A stretch of 64,000 nt of DNA from Microbacterium sp. USTB-Y. GTDB taxonomy: Bacteria; Actinomycetota; Actinomycetes; Actinomycetales; Microbacteriaceae. The position numbers and the translations under genes are program-made. The stretch covers positions 1 to 64,000 of the forward strand of contig NZ_JAGMTU010000005.1 of assembly GCF_023703415.1 (NCBI RefSeq), written 5' to 3'. Shown here one piece after another: positions 32,465-41,420 of the stretch; positions within the stretch are counted from its first letter, which is position 1, and every line of letters begins with the position of its first letter. The notes below the pieces were generated by a model. It saw nothing but the letters and a program-made list of their open reading frames with translations, had not been told where the DNA came from and ran no database searches.

Positions 32465-33112
32465 GTGGAGCGCTCGCTGGAGACGCAGGTGGACCAGGCC
32501 GTCGAGGCCTGGCTGCGCTGGGTGCCGCGCTGGGAGCCCGCGACGCATCGCGGGCGGGTCGCTCCGTGCCGTCGCTGCCTGGGATCGCCGGTGCTGTCCG
32601 CCGCAGGCATCGGGGCCAACGTGCCGCACGGCGTGCAGCACGGGCTGTCCACCCGGATCAAGGGCATCGTCGACCACGCCGTCGCCGAATACACCGCGCG
32701 GAACCTGCCGATGCTGCAGGGCGAGCTCGACCAGCAGGCGGCCCGCAACCGCGCTCGCGCCTATCGGCCCACGGAGGACCTCGAGCCGGAGTACGAGGGC
32801 ATGCCGCTGGATCCGGATCCGGTGCCCGGCGCCCCGTTCCTGTTCACGCTCGCCGGGATGGCGGACGAGGACGCGGGGGAGCTGCCGCCGCTGCCGCCGC
32901 TCAGCGATGAGGCGAAGGCGGCCCTGCGCCACGAGGTCGCGCTGGCCGACGACTACGCGAACGTCGTGGGCCGCGAGATCTGCGGCCTGCTGCTGCGTCA
33001 CCGGCTGCGCGTGCAGGCCGCGATCTCGGAGTACGTGGAGCCGCAGATCGAGGCGATGCTCGCCGAGCTCACCGAGGCCCTGGACTCGCCCTTCGATCCC
33101 GACACGCTCTGA
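32465..33112 (+). CDS. Hypothetical protein, 215 aa, conserved in appearance
   Basis: Not recognised as an enzyme. It begins MERSLETQVDQAVEAWLRWVPRWEPATHRGRVAPCRRCLG with a CRRC pair that might bind metal, is mostly helical, has an acidic/proline middle (ELPPLPPLSDEAKAAL) and ends with helical AAISEYVEPQIEAMLAELTEAL. No signal peptide or membrane helix. I recall relatives in this family carrying doubtful transporter-protein names; nothing here supports transport. GTG 32465 is six bases after TACGCT. The stop codon lies in a tandem duplication. Confidence 0.65.
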   Translation: MERSLETQVDQAVEAWLRWVPRWEPATHRGRVAPCRRCLGSPVLSAAGIGANVPHGVQHGLSTRIKGIVDHAVAEYTARNLPMLQGELDQQAARNRARAYRPTEDLEPEYEGMPLDPDPVPGAPFLFTLAGMADEDAGELPPLPPLSDEAKAALRHEVALADDYANVVGREICGLLLRHRLRVQAAISEYVEPQIEAMLAELTEALDSPFDPDTL

Positions 33113-33138
33113 CGCCCTTCGATCCCGCCACGCTCTGA
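33087..33138. repeat. 26-bp tandem duplication spanning a stop codon
   Basis: 33087-33112 (CGCCCTTCGATCCCGACACG, then CTCTGA) is repeated at 33113-33138 with one A to C change. The first copy ends with the stop codon of the 215-aa gene. The second is non-coding, as expected from a recent slippage event. Confidence 0.9.
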
Positions 33139-33237
33139 CGCTCCGGGGTGGCGAGCAGGTCGGATCCCTCGCCCGGGTGGCGCGATCGCGCAGCCGAGCG
33201 TTCGCTGGGAGTCCGGGGTGCGGCTGGCGTCGGCGCA

Positions 33238-33282
33238 TTCGCATGGCTATCGTTTTTCGATAGATACAGATCGCTTTTCGAT
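33238..33282 (+). promoter_or_regulatory. Promoter with two palindromic operators for the DUF2975-XRE operon
   Basis: -35 TTCGCA (33238-33243), 17-base spacer, -10 TAGATA (33261-33266). Two matching palindromes are present: TATCG-TTTTT-CGATA (33248-33262), lying between and over the -10, and ATCG-CTTTT-CGAT (33270-33282). Their centres are 21 bases apart, two helical turns, so two dimers could bind the same face. The XRE protein encoded two genes on is the likely ligand. Confidence 0.7.
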
Positions 33283-33291
33283 AGGAGCCCC

Positions 33292-33768
33292 ATGCAGCCC
33301 CGGATCACCGCCTCGCTCAAGGCGCTCATCGTCGTCCTGCTCGCGCTGCTGCTCTCCACCCAGGTCTTCCTCATCCCCGGCGTCGCGCTGCTCGCCGCCG
33401 AGCGCAACCCCGACCTCGCCTATTTGGCGGTGCCGGGCATCGTCGGAGGCATCGTGCTCGTCGCCCTCATCGAGATCGTGCTGATCTGCGTCTGGCGGCT
33501 GCTCTCACTCGTGCGCGAGGACCGGATCTTCAGTCAGGACGCGTTCCGGTACGTGGACGTCATCATGGCGACGATGGCCGCGTCCGCGGTGCTCATCGCC
33601 GGTGCGGTGGTGGTGCTCGCCTTCGGCCGGGCCGTCAACCCGTCGATCCTCCTGCTCGGCGTCGTCGGAGTCGTGATCGGCATCGCCCTGGCCCTCCTCG
33701 TCGGCGTGATGCGCGGTCTGCTGCGCAAGGCCCTCGAGCTCGAGCAGGATCTCTCCGAGGTCGTCTGA
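33292..33768 (+). CDS. DUF2975-family membrane protein
   Basis: 158 aa with four membrane helices (LIVVLLALLLSTQVFLIPGV, VPGIVGGIVLVALIEIVLICVWRLL, MATMAASAVLIAGAVVVLAFG, ILLLGVVGVVIGIALALLVGVM). DUF2975 proteins are regularly encoded with a small Cro/CI-type regulator, as here; they may sense the membrane and modulate the regulator, but this is unproven. TAGGAG precedes ATG 33292. Its stop overlaps the next start (TGATG). Confidence 0.85.
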   Translation: MQPRITASLKALIVVLLALLLSTQVFLIPGVALLAAERNPDLAYLAVPGIVGGIVLVALIEIVLICVWRLLSLVREDRIFSQDAFRYVDVIMATMAASAVLIAGAVVVLAFGRAVNPSILLLGVVGVVIGIALALLVGVMRGLLRKALELEQDLSEVV

Positions 33769-33983
33769 TGCCCATCGTGATCGATCTCGACGTGCAGCTC
33801 GCGAAGAAGAAGATGAGCGTGCAGGAGTTCGCCGACGCGATCGGGATCACTCCCGCGAACGTCGCCGTGCTCAAGAACGGTCGCGCCAAGGCCGTGCGCT
33901 TCACGACGCTCGACGCGATCTGCCGGGTGCTGGAGTGCCAGCCGGGTGAGATCCTGCGCTGGATCCCCGAGGAGGACGCATGA
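33768..33983 (+). CDS. Small Cro/CI-type (XRE) transcriptional regulator
   Basis: 71 aa, almost entirely one helix-turn-helix domain: VQEFADAIGITPANVAVLKNGRAKAVRFTTLDAICRVLECQPGEILRWIP. It resembles the small YozG-like regulators paired with DUF2975. Overlaps both neighbours by one and four bases (TGATG; ATGA), so all three genes are translated together. It probably binds the twin palindromes at 33248-33282. Confidence 0.88.
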   Translation: MPIVIDLDVQLAKKKMSVQEFADAIGITPANVAVLKNGRAKAVRFTTLDAICRVLECQPGEILRWIPEEDA

Positions 33984-36900
33984 CCGCGCCCTGGGCGGCC
34001 GACGCGATCTCGCGGCTGGACGACGACACCCGCTGCCCGGTCTGCGGCACCGGCGTGACCGGATCCTCATGCACCGTCTGCGGCGCCGACTTCCGCGGGC
34101 CCGAGGCGCTGGGCGTGTGGCGGGCGTCGCGCGACGCGGCGGAGGCGCTGCGGCGCCGGGAGCTTCTCGTCGCCGGCCTGCCCCGGGTGCGTCCCGCGGA
34201 CCGAGACGCCCGGGCAGGCGCCCCGGGAGGCGCAGCGCAGGTCCAGGGCGTCGACTCCGTCGCGGGCGGAGCCGGTGGCGAGGTCGGTGGGTCGTCGCCG
34301 TCGCCGTCGCCGTCGGCGTCGACGATGCTCGGGCCGCGGCCTGCTGCGAGCGGCGACTCCGGGGGAGATGCCCCGCTGCAGTCGCTGCTCTCGCTCGCGG
34401 GCGCGGGACTGGTCGGCACGGCGGCGATCGTGTTCAGCTTCTTCACGCCGGATCTGCTCGAGGCGGTGCGCACCGCGATCGTCGCGGCGACCGGGGCGCT
34501 GTTCGCTCTCGGCGCCGTCGTGCTCGCCCGTCGCCGGCTGCGCTTCTCGGCCGAGACCGTCGCCGGCCTGGCCCTGGTGTTCGTCGCGCTCGCGGCGCAC
34601 GGGGTGGTGACCGCGGCGACGGGCATGGACCCCTGGATCCTCGGCGCGCTGCTGACCGCGGCGGCGTCGGGGACGCTTCTCGCGTTCGCCGGACGCGCCG
34701 GCCTGCGTCTCTGGCTCTGGGCGGGGGTGGTCGGGCTCTCGCTGGCTCCCGCGATGCTCGCCGGCGTCGCCGGGGCCGGAGACTGGGCGCCTCTCGCGTT
34801 CATCGCCGCCGCGTTCGTGGCGAGGGGAGAGGTCGCCCTGCTGCCGCGGATCGGGGCGCGCTTCCCGGATCCGCGCGCCGAAGGCTCTGCGGCGGCGATC
34901 GTCGACGATGCCGCGACACCGCCGGGCGCACGGAAGGAGCCCGCGCCGGCGGATCCGGCGCGGGAGGAGCTCCCCTCGTCGCCGTCCGCCGAGACGGCGC
35001 CCTCGCGCCGCCCCACGGCCCCGTTCGCTGTCGAACGCGGCTCGCTGATCGCCGTCCAGGCCTTCGCGATCGCCACCGTGCTCGCGATCAGCGCGGGGCG
35101 CCTGGTGCTGTTCTCGGGCGGTGTGCCCGTGCTCGCGCTCGCCGCGGTGCTCGTCTGCGTGCATGCACTGCTCTCCGCCCGGCAGGGGGCCGCGGCGGGA
35201 TGGAGCATCGTGGCCGGCGTCGCCGGTTCCGGCGCACCGGTGCTCGTCGCCCTGAGCGTCGCGCCCGGGATGAGTGTCCCCTGGTTCCTCGTGATCTGCG
35301 CCGCCGGCGTCGGACTCGGGCTCGTGCTGCTCGGCGCGGTGCTGCCGCTGCCGCGCGGGGTGCGGCCGGTCGCGGTCGCCGCCGGGGCGACGGGGGTGCT
35401 GGCGGTGGCGCTGCTTCCCGGGGTGATGTTCGCGGCGTTCGCCGGCGTGACCACGCTCTCGCGGCTCGCCGTGCGCTCCGAGTCCCCCGCCGCCGTGCCG
35501 GTGCCGGAGGGCGGGTGGGCGTTCGTCGCGAGCCTCGCCATCGGGGCCGCGGCGCTGGGTGGCGTCGCGGTGCCGTCCGGGCGCCGGAGCGCGATGTTCC
35601 GGAGGACCTTCGCGACCCTGGCGATCCTGCCCGCGGCGCTCGCCGTGCTGGCCGTCGGAGGGTCGGGACTGCTTCCCGCCTGGTTGCGCATCGGCATCCT
35701 CCTTGTCGCCGGGGTCGCGATCGCGCTGGCCGTGCGCGTGCCGCGGCCGCGGGTCGGCGAGCTCGCCCGGGCGCTGCTGATCCTGGTCGCCCATCTCGAC
35801 GTGCTGCTCGCCGCTCTCGTCGGCGCCGCGGATCCCGTCCTCATGCCGCTGGCCGGGACGGTCGCCATCGCGGCGCTCTTCGCCCTCGGCGCCGCACTGC
35901 CGCCGGGCTGGCGGTTCGGGCTGGTCGGCGTCGGGTTCGGCTACGCGCTGGTCGTGCTCGCGGCGGCGCTCGGCCAGGCGGGGCTCGGCGGCGTCGCGCT
36001 GCTCAGCCTCACCGCGACCGCAGGGCTGCTCGCCGTCGCGGTCATCACCGTGCTGCCGTTCGTCCCGGCGCGCTCGTGGCTGGCGGCGCTCGTGGTCGCC
36101 GCGGCGCCGTTCGCGATCGGGGTCGCCCAGGTGGTCGTGGAGCGCAGCGGATGGACGGCTCTGCCGACGGCCGCCATGGCGGTGCTCGCGGTGCTGCTCA
36201 TGGCCACGGGGCGCGACGGCGCCGTGCCGGCGGTGCGGCTGCTCGCTGCCGCGGTGCTGGTGCCGTCGCTCGCCGTCTCCGTGCTGTGCCTGGGGGCGCA
36301 GCTGCTGCCGACGAGCGCCTCGCCCGTGGTGCTGCCGCTCATCGCCGCGCTGGTCGCCGGCGTGCTGCCGTGCACGCGCCGGATCCGCGTCGTGCTCGCG
36401 GAGCGCGGGGTGGGACGGATCCTCGCGGCCCAGCTGCAGCACGCGCTCGAGGCGGGGGCGCTGCTCACCGGCGCGCTCGCCGTGCTGCTGGCGGTGGTGC
36501 GGCCGGCGGCGGGATTCGGCACGGCCTGCCTCGTGCTCGCCGTGCTGGCGGCGGGGGCCGGCATCGCCGCGATCACCACGCGACGGCGCCACCTGCGCGC
36601 GGTCGCGGCGGCGGCCGCGACGGGCGCGCTCTGGTCGGCGTGCGCCGCGGCGGGGGTGACGCTCGCGGAGGCGTATCTGCTGCCGCCGTCGCTCGTGGCG
36701 ATCGCGCTGGGGATCGTCCGGGCGCTGCGCGGCGGACGCGGGGGAGCGCTGGTCGCGGCGGGGGCGGGCGGCGCGGTGCTGCCGATGCTGGTGCTCATCA
36801 GCGTGGGCGATGCGGCCGGCTCGGCCTGGCGCACCGGTCTGCTGATCGCAGCGTCCTGGGGGATCGCCGCGGCGGGGCTGCTGCTCCGGCGCCGCCTGTG

Positions 36901-37918
36901 GACCGACGACGGGGACGGAGCCGCCGGGGGGACGTCGATCGTGGCACGACGGCTGCGGTCGGCGGGGTCGTGGCTGTGCGCGGCGGCGATGGCGGCCGGT
37001 CTCGCGGGGACGTCGCAGGCGATCCTGCTGGCGCGGGGGAGGGGAGTCGCGCCGCTGCTGCCGGAATCGCTGCTGCCGGCGCCGCTCTTCCTCGCCTGCC
37101 TCGCCCTCTCCGCGGCGGGCGGGACCGGGATGGCGATGGCCGCCGCCGGGCTGCGCGGCATCGCCTCCGATGCCGCCGTGCGCGGCGCGCGATGGCTGTT
37201 CGTCCCCGCGGCGCTGGCCGTGACGGCCGGCGTCTGGCCGGCGATCCGGCGCGACTGGTTCTCGATCTGGGGGATGTGGGCGCTGATGATCGTCGTCCTC
37301 GTCGCCCTGGTGATCGCCGCCCGACGGGCCGCACGCGGGGACCGCGCCGCGGTGCCGGTGTGGGTGCTCTTCGGGCTCGCCTTCGTGACCGCCGTCGTCG
37401 CGTGGAGCCCCCGCGATCTGCGGGTCGAGTGGTTCTCCCTCCCGCTGGGGCTGTTCCTGCTTGCGGCGGGGATGCAGGCCGGATCCGCGCGCGCTGCGTC
37501 GACGGCGGCGGCCTCCGCACCGGCGGGGCCCTTCGCGGGCCTGCACGACTGGCCGAGCCGAGCCCGCGGATCCTGGGCGCTGCTCGGACCCGGGATCGTC
37601 GTCACCCTGCTCGCATCGGTCGTCTCGACCTTCACGGATCCGCTCACCTGGCGGGCGATCCTGGTGATGGGCCTCGCCCTGGTCGCGATCCTCGTGGGGG
37701 CGACGCGGCGGCTCGCCGCCCCGTTCCTCATCGGCCTGATCGTGCTGCCGATCGAGAACGTCTTCGTGTTCGCGGTGCAGATCGGGCGCGGGATCGAGTC
37801 GATGCCGTGGTGGATCACGCTCGCGGTGATGGGCGCGGTGCTGCTCATCATCGCGACGACGGCGGAACGCCGCGCCGAGCACGCCACGATGACCGCGCGG
37901 CTGCGCGATCTGCGCTGA
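33980..37918 (+). CDS. Giant multi-span membrane protein, SCO7613 C-terminal type
   Basis: 1312 aa. N-terminal zinc ribbon CPVCGTGVTGSSCTVCG (residues about 19-35), a variable Pro/Ser/Ala linker, then 30 or more hydrophobic helices without extended soluble domains (for example AGAGLVGTAAIVFSFF, VAGLALVFVALAAHGVV). It matches large actinobacterial proteins with an SCO7613-type C-terminus; function unknown. Start overlaps the XRE gene (ATGA). A second low-complexity insert is near residues 300-345. It is the last gene of the DUF2975 operon; the str promoter follows. Confidence 0.75.
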   Translation: MTAPWAADAISRLDDDTRCPVCGTGVTGSSCTVCGADFRGPEALGVWRASRDAAEALRRRELLVAGLPRVRPADRDARAGAPGGAAQVQGVDSVAGGAGGEVGGSSPSPSPSASTMLGPRPAASGDSGGDAPLQSLLSLAGAGLVGTAAIVFSFFTPDLLEAVRTAIVAATGALFALGAVVLARRRLRFSAETVAGLALVFVALAAHGVVTAATGMDPWILGALLTAAASGTLLAFAGRAGLRLWLWAGVVGLSLAPAMLAGVAGAGDWAPLAFIAAAFVARGEVALLPRIGARFPDPRAEGSAAAIVDDAATPPGARKEPAPADPAREELPSSPSAETAPSRRPTAPFAVERGSLIAVQAFAIATVLAISAGRLVLFSGGVPVLALAAVLVCVHALLSARQGAAAGWSIVAGVAGSGAPVLVALSVAPGMSVPWFLVICAAGVGLGLVLLGAVLPLPRGVRPVAVAAGATGVLAVALLPGVMFAAFAGVTTLSRLAVRSESPAAVPVPEGGWAFVASLAIGAAALGGVAVPSGRRSAMFRRTFATLAILPAALAVLAVGGSGLLPAWLRIGILLVAGVAIALAVRVPRPRVGELARALLILVAHLDVLLAALVGAADPVLMPLAGTVAIAALFALGAALPPGWRFGLVGVGFGYALVVLAAALGQAGLGGVALLSLTATAGLLAVAVITVLPFVPARSWLAALVVAAAPFAIGVAQVVVERSGWTALPTAAMAVLAVLLMATGRDGAVPAVRLLAAAVLVPSLAVSVLCLGAQLLPTSASPVVLPLIAALVAGVLPCTRRIRVVLAERGVGRILAAQLQHALEAGALLTGALAVLLAVVRPAAGFGTACLVLAVLAAGAGIAAITTRRRHLRAVAAAAATGALWSACAAAGVTLAEAYLLPPSLVAIALGIVRALRGGRGGALVAAGAGGAVLPMLVLISVGDAAGSAWRTGLLIAASWGIAAAGLLLRRRLWTDDGDGAAGGTSIVARRLRSAGSWLCAAAMAAGLAGTSQAILLARGRGVAPLLPESLLPAPLFLACLALSAAGGTGMAMAAAGLRGIASDAAVRGARWLFVPAALAVTAGVWPAIRRDWFSIWGMWALMIVVLVALVIAARRAARGDRAAVPVWVLFGLAFVTAVVAWSPRDLRVEWFSLPLGLFLLAAGMQAGSARAASTAAASAPAGPFAGLHDWPSRARGSWALLGPGIVVTLLASVVSTFTDPLTWRAILVMGLALVAILVGATRRLAAPFLIGLIVLPIENVFVFAVQIGRGIESMPWWITLAVMGAVLLIIATTAERRAEHATMTARLRDLR

Positions 37919-38009
37919 GCGGAGCAGACGCCCCGGGACGCCGGCGGGGTCGGGAGACGGCCCGGCCGGCACGGGTTCGCCGCGACCCGGCGCGCCGTGT
38001 CCCGTCCAT

Positions 38010-38038
38010 TTGACCGCCGTGTTACCGCGCATTACCAT
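38010..38038 (+). promoter_or_regulatory. str operon promoter and structured leader
   Basis: -35 TTGACC (38010-38015), 17-base spacer, -10 TACCAT (38033-38038): close to consensus for a housekeeping sigma factor, as expected before rpsL. Initiation near 38045 leaves a 160-base leader with inverted GGGTATGC/GCATACCC, an ACCGGC-ATTC-GCCGGT hairpin and ACCCACC/GGTGGGT arms, which could carry translational feedback by S7 or S12. Bases 37919-38009 hold nothing recognisable. Confidence 0.8.
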
Positions 38039-38205
38039 AGAGCGGGTATGCGTGCGTCTTGACGCGCGCGTACCGGGCACCGGCATTCGCCGGTTCCGCC
38101 CCCACGGCATACCCACCATCCAAACGCGCACCGTCGTCCGGCGTGCGGGTGGGTCTGATGTGAAACCCATCACGCTGTCACCGTGCAGCACAACAAGGAG
38201 AAGCA

Positions 38206-38574
38206 GTGCCAACTATTCAGCAGTTGGTTCGCAAGGGTCGTTCGCCGAAGGTCACCAAGACCAAGGCTCCCGCCCTGAAGTCGAACCCGCAGCAGGCCGG
38301 CGTGTGCACCCGCGTGTACACCACCACCCCGAAGAAGCCGAACTCGGCGATGCGCAAGGTCGCTCGTGTGAAGCTCCGCAACGGCACCGAGGTCACCGCG
38401 TACATCCCCGGTGAGGGCCACAACCTGCAGGAGCACTCGCTGGTGCTCGTGCGCGGTGGTCGTGTCAAGGACCTCCCCGGTGTCCGCTACAAGATCGTCC
38501 GTGGCGCCCTGGACACCCAGGCCGTCAAGAACCGTAAGCAGGCTCGTTCCCGCTACGGCGCGAAGAAGGGTTGA
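38206..38574 (+). CDS. rpsL: 30S ribosomal protein S12
   Basis: 122 aa, full length. Decoding-centre protein. The streptomycin-relevant regions read [16 protein letters not shown] and [29 protein letters not shown], with wild-type Lys residues at both positions where resistance substitutions usually occur, so no resistance is predicted. GTG start with AAGGAG six bases upstream. First gene of the str operon. Confidence 0.97.
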   Translation: MPTIQQLVRKGRSPKVTKTKAPALKSNPQQAGVCTRVYTTTPKKPNSAMRKVARVKLRNGTEVTAYIPGEGHNLQEHSLVLVRGGRVKDLPGVRYKIVRGALDTQAVKNRKQARSRYGAKKG

Positions 38575-38579
38575 GTTAG

Positions 38580-39050
38580 ATGCCTCGTAAGGGCCCCGCC
38601 CCCAAGCGCCCCGTCGTCAACGACCCGGTCTACGGCGCACCGATCGTCAGCCAGCTGGTCAACAAGATCCTCATCGACGGCAAGAAGTCGCTCGCTGAGG
38701 CCATCGTCTACGGCGCCCTCACCGGTGTCGAGGCGAAGAACGGCCAGGATGCCGTCGCGACCCTGAAGAAGGCTCTCGACAACATCCGTCCGACCCTCGA
38801 GGTCAAGAGCCGCCGCGTCGGCGGTTCGACCTACCAGGTCCCGGTCGAGGTGAAGCCGCACCGCGCGAACACCCTCGCCCTCCGCTGGCTCGTCAGCTAC
38901 GCCAAGAGCCGTCGTGAGAAGACCATGACCGAGCGTCTCCAGAACGAGATCCTGGACGCCTCGAACGGCCTGGGTGCCGCGGTCAAGCGCCGCGAGGACA
39001 CTCACAAGATGGCCGAGTCGAACCGCGCCTTCGCGCACTACCGCTGGTAA
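38580..39050 (+). CDS. rpsG: 30S ribosomal protein S7
   Basis: 156 aa, standard length. It nucleates assembly of the 30S head. Recognised by [55 protein letters not shown] and the C-terminal [13 protein letters not shown]. It follows rpsL by five bases; a strong hairpin after the stop separates it from fusA. Confidence 0.97.
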   Translation: MPRKGPAPKRPVVNDPVYGAPIVSQLVNKILIDGKKSLAEAIVYGALTGVEAKNGQDAVATLKKALDNIRPTLEVKSRRVGGSTYQVPVEVKPHRANTLALRWLVSYAKSRREKTMTERLQNEILDASNGLGAAVKRREDTHKMAESNRAFAHYRW

Positions 39051-39061
39051 TCACCAGTCGG

Positions 39062-39096
39062 GCCGGGATCGGATCCGCAGAGGATCCGGTCCCGGC
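39062..39096 (+). terminator. Strong hairpin between rpsG and fusA
   Basis: A 15-bp stem (39062-39076 with 39082-39096; core GATCGGATCC/GGATCCGGTC) has one G-U pair and a five-base loop. No T-run. It probably reduces read-through or protects the 3' end of the rpsL-rpsG message; a separate fusA promoter is not obvious in the remaining 50 bases. Confidence 0.65.
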
Positions 39097-39148
39097 ACCC
39101 CACACTTTCCTTCGTCGCGTGACGACAGCAAGAAGATAAGGACACCCC

Positions 39149-41263
39149 GTGGCACAAGAAGTGCTCACCGACCTGAGCAAGGTCCGCAACATCGGCATCA
39201 TGGCGCACATCGATGCCGGTAAGACCACGACGACCGAGCGCATCCTGTTCTACACGGGTGTGAACCACAAGCTCGGCGAGACCCACGACGGCGCCTCGAC
39301 GACCGACTGGATGGAGCAGGAGAAGGAGCGCGGCATCACGATCACGTCCGCCGCCGTGACCTGCTTCTGGAACAAGAACCAGATCAACATCATCGACACC
39401 CCGGGTCACGTGGACTTCACGGTCGAGGTGGAGCGCTCGCTCCGCGTCCTCGACGGTGCCGTCGCCGTCTTCGACGGCAAGGAGGGCGTCGAGCCCCAGT
39501 CCGAGACCGTGTGGCGTCAGGCCGACAAGTACAACGTCCCCCGCATCTGCTTCGTCAACAAGATGGACAAGCTCGGCGCGGACTTCTACTACACCGTCGA
39601 CACCATCGTGAAGCGCCTGGGCGCCAAGCCGCTCGTGCTGCAGCTGCCGATCGGCGCGGAGAACGACTTCGTCGGCGTCGTCGACCTCATCGAGATGCGT
39701 GCGCTGGTCTGGCCCGGCGACGCCAAGGGTGACGTGACCATGGGCGCCTCGTACGAGGTGCAGGAGATCCCGGCCGAGCTCAAGGACCGCGCTGAGGAGT
39801 ACCGTCAGCAGCTGCTCGAGACCGTCGCCGAGACCGACGACGTGCTGCTCGAGAAGTTCTTCGGCGGCGAGGAGCTCACGATCGCGGAGATCAAGGGCGC
39901 CATCCGCAAGATGGTCGTCGCGAGCGAGATCTACCCCGTGCTCTGCGGCTCCGCGTTCAAGAACCGCGGCGTGCAGCCGATGCTCGACGCGGTCGTCGAC
40001 TACCTCCCGTCCCCGCTGGACGTGCCCGCCATCGAGGCGCACGACCCCAAGGACGAGGAGAAGGTCATCGAGCGTCACCCCGACGCCAACGACCCGTTCG
40101 CCGCGCTGGCCTTCAAGGTCGCCGTGCACCCGTTCTTCGGTCGCCTCACCTACGTGCGCGTCTATTCGGGTCACCTCGACTCCGGCGCCCAGGTCATCAA
40201 CTCGACCAAGGGCAAGAAGGAGCGCATCGGCAAGATCTTCCAGATGCACGCCAACAAGGAGAACCCGGTCGACTCGCTCACCGCGGGCAACATCTACGCC
40301 GTCATCGGCCTGAAGGACACCACCACCGGTGACACCCTCGCCGACCCGGCGCAGCCCGTCGTCCTCGAGTCGATGACGTTCCCGGAGCCGGTCATCGAGG
40401 TCGCCATCGAGCCGAAGACCAAGGCCGACCAGGAGAAGCTGGGCACCGCGATCCAGAAGCTCGCCGAAGAGGACCCGACGTTCCGCACGGAGCTCAACCC
40501 GGAGACCGGTCAGACGACCATCAAGGGCATGGGCGAGCTGCACCTGGACATCCTCGTGGACCGCATGAAGCGCGAGTTCAAGGTCGAGGCCAACGTCGGC
40601 AAGCCGCAGGTGGCCTACCGCGAGACGATCAAGAAGGCCGTCGAGAAGCACGACTACACCCACAAGAAGCAGACGGGTGGATCGGGCCAGTTCGCCAAGA
40701 TCCAGTTCACCATCGAGCCGCTCGAGGTGACCGCGGAGCAGACCTACGAGTTCGTCAACAGCGTCACCGGTGGCCGCATCCCGCGCGAGTACATCGAGCC
40801 GACCAACCAGGGCTTCCAGGACGCCATGGCCACCGGAGCCCTCGCGGGCTACCCGATGGTCGGTGTCAAGGCGACCCTGATCGACGGCGCGTCGCACGAC
40901 GTCGACTCCTCGGAGATGGCGTTCAAGATCGCCGGCTCGATGGGCTTCAAGGAGGCCGTCCGCCGCGCGAACCCCGTGCTGCTCGAGCCGCTCATGGCCG
41001 TCGAGGTCCGTACTCCCGAGGAGTACATGGGCGACGTCATCGGCGACCTGAACTCGCGTCGTGGCCAGATCCAGTCGATGGAGGACGCCCAGGGCGTCAA
41101 GGTCGTGCGCGCGTCGGTCCCGCTGTCCGAGATGTTCGGCTACATCGGCGACCTGCGTTCGAAGACCTCCGGTCGTGCCGTCTACTCCATGGAGTTCGAC
41201 AGCTACGCCGAGGTCCCGCGCGCCGTCGCCGACGAGATCATCCAGAAGACCAAGGGCGAGTAA
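39149..41263 (+). CDS. fusA: Elongation factor G
   Basis: 704 aa, translocase GTPase, five domains. GTP motifs: [19 protein letters not shown] (P-loop), [19 protein letters not shown]. Domain IV and V regions follow, for example [19 protein letters not shown] at the end. GTG start; a purine-rich AAGGAC lies upstream. Contains no GGATCC, unlike less expressed genes here. A FusB-like EF-G-binding protein is encoded at 1000-1488. Confidence 0.97.
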   Translation: MAQEVLTDLSKVRNIGIMAHIDAGKTTTTERILFYTGVNHKLGETHDGASTTDWMEQEKERGITITSAAVTCFWNKNQINIIDTPGHVDFTVEVERSLRVLDGAVAVFDGKEGVEPQSETVWRQADKYNVPRICFVNKMDKLGADFYYTVDTIVKRLGAKPLVLQLPIGAENDFVGVVDLIEMRALVWPGDAKGDVTMGASYEVQEIPAELKDRAEEYRQQLLETVAETDDVLLEKFFGGEELTIAEIKGAIRKMVVASEIYPVLCGSAFKNRGVQPMLDAVVDYLPSPLDVPAIEAHDPKDEEKVIERHPDANDPFAALAFKVAVHPFFGRLTYVRVYSGHLDSGAQVINSTKGKKERIGKIFQMHANKENPVDSLTAGNIYAVIGLKDTTTGDTLADPAQPVVLESMTFPEPVIEVAIEPKTKADQEKLGTAIQKLAEEDPTFRTELNPETGQTTIKGMGELHLDILVDRMKREFKVEANVGKPQVAYRETIKKAVEKHDYTHKKQTGGSGQFAKIQFTIEPLEVTAEQTYEFVNSVTGGRIPREYIEPTNQGFQDAMATGALAGYPMVGVKATLIDGASHDVDSSEMAFKIAGSMGFKEAVRRANPVLLEPLMAVEVRTPEEYMGDVIGDLNSRRGQIQSMEDAQGVKVVRASVPLSEMFGYIGDLRSKTSGRAVYSMEFDSYAEVPRAVADEIIQKTKGE

Positions 41264-41272
41264 GCCCTAGGA

Positions 41273-41321
41273 GCCTGGCGGATCCGGGCCCCGGTCACGG
41301 GTCCGCCAGGCACTCAGACAA
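41273..41321 (+). terminator. Hairpin between fusA and tuf
   Basis: A 14-bp stem (41273-41286 with 41308-41321; GCCTGGCGGA/TCCGCCAGGC plus an inner CCG/CGG with one G-U pair) starts ten bases after fusA. TAAACT at 41341-41346 could be the -10 of a separate tuf promoter, with a 75-base leader before the GTG at 41421; the -35 is unclear. Confidence 0.65.
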
Positions 41322-41420
41322 CTTCACATCGTCTCTCTACTAAACTGAGAATCACACCCGTAGGAAAGCGGTCACAATCCAGTGCCCGGTGCCCCTACAT
41401 GACGTCCTGAGGAGGACCCA

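Noticed and set aside
38206..38574. Streptomycin resistance allele of rpsL
   Set aside because: Lys is present at both positions usually changed in resistant strains.
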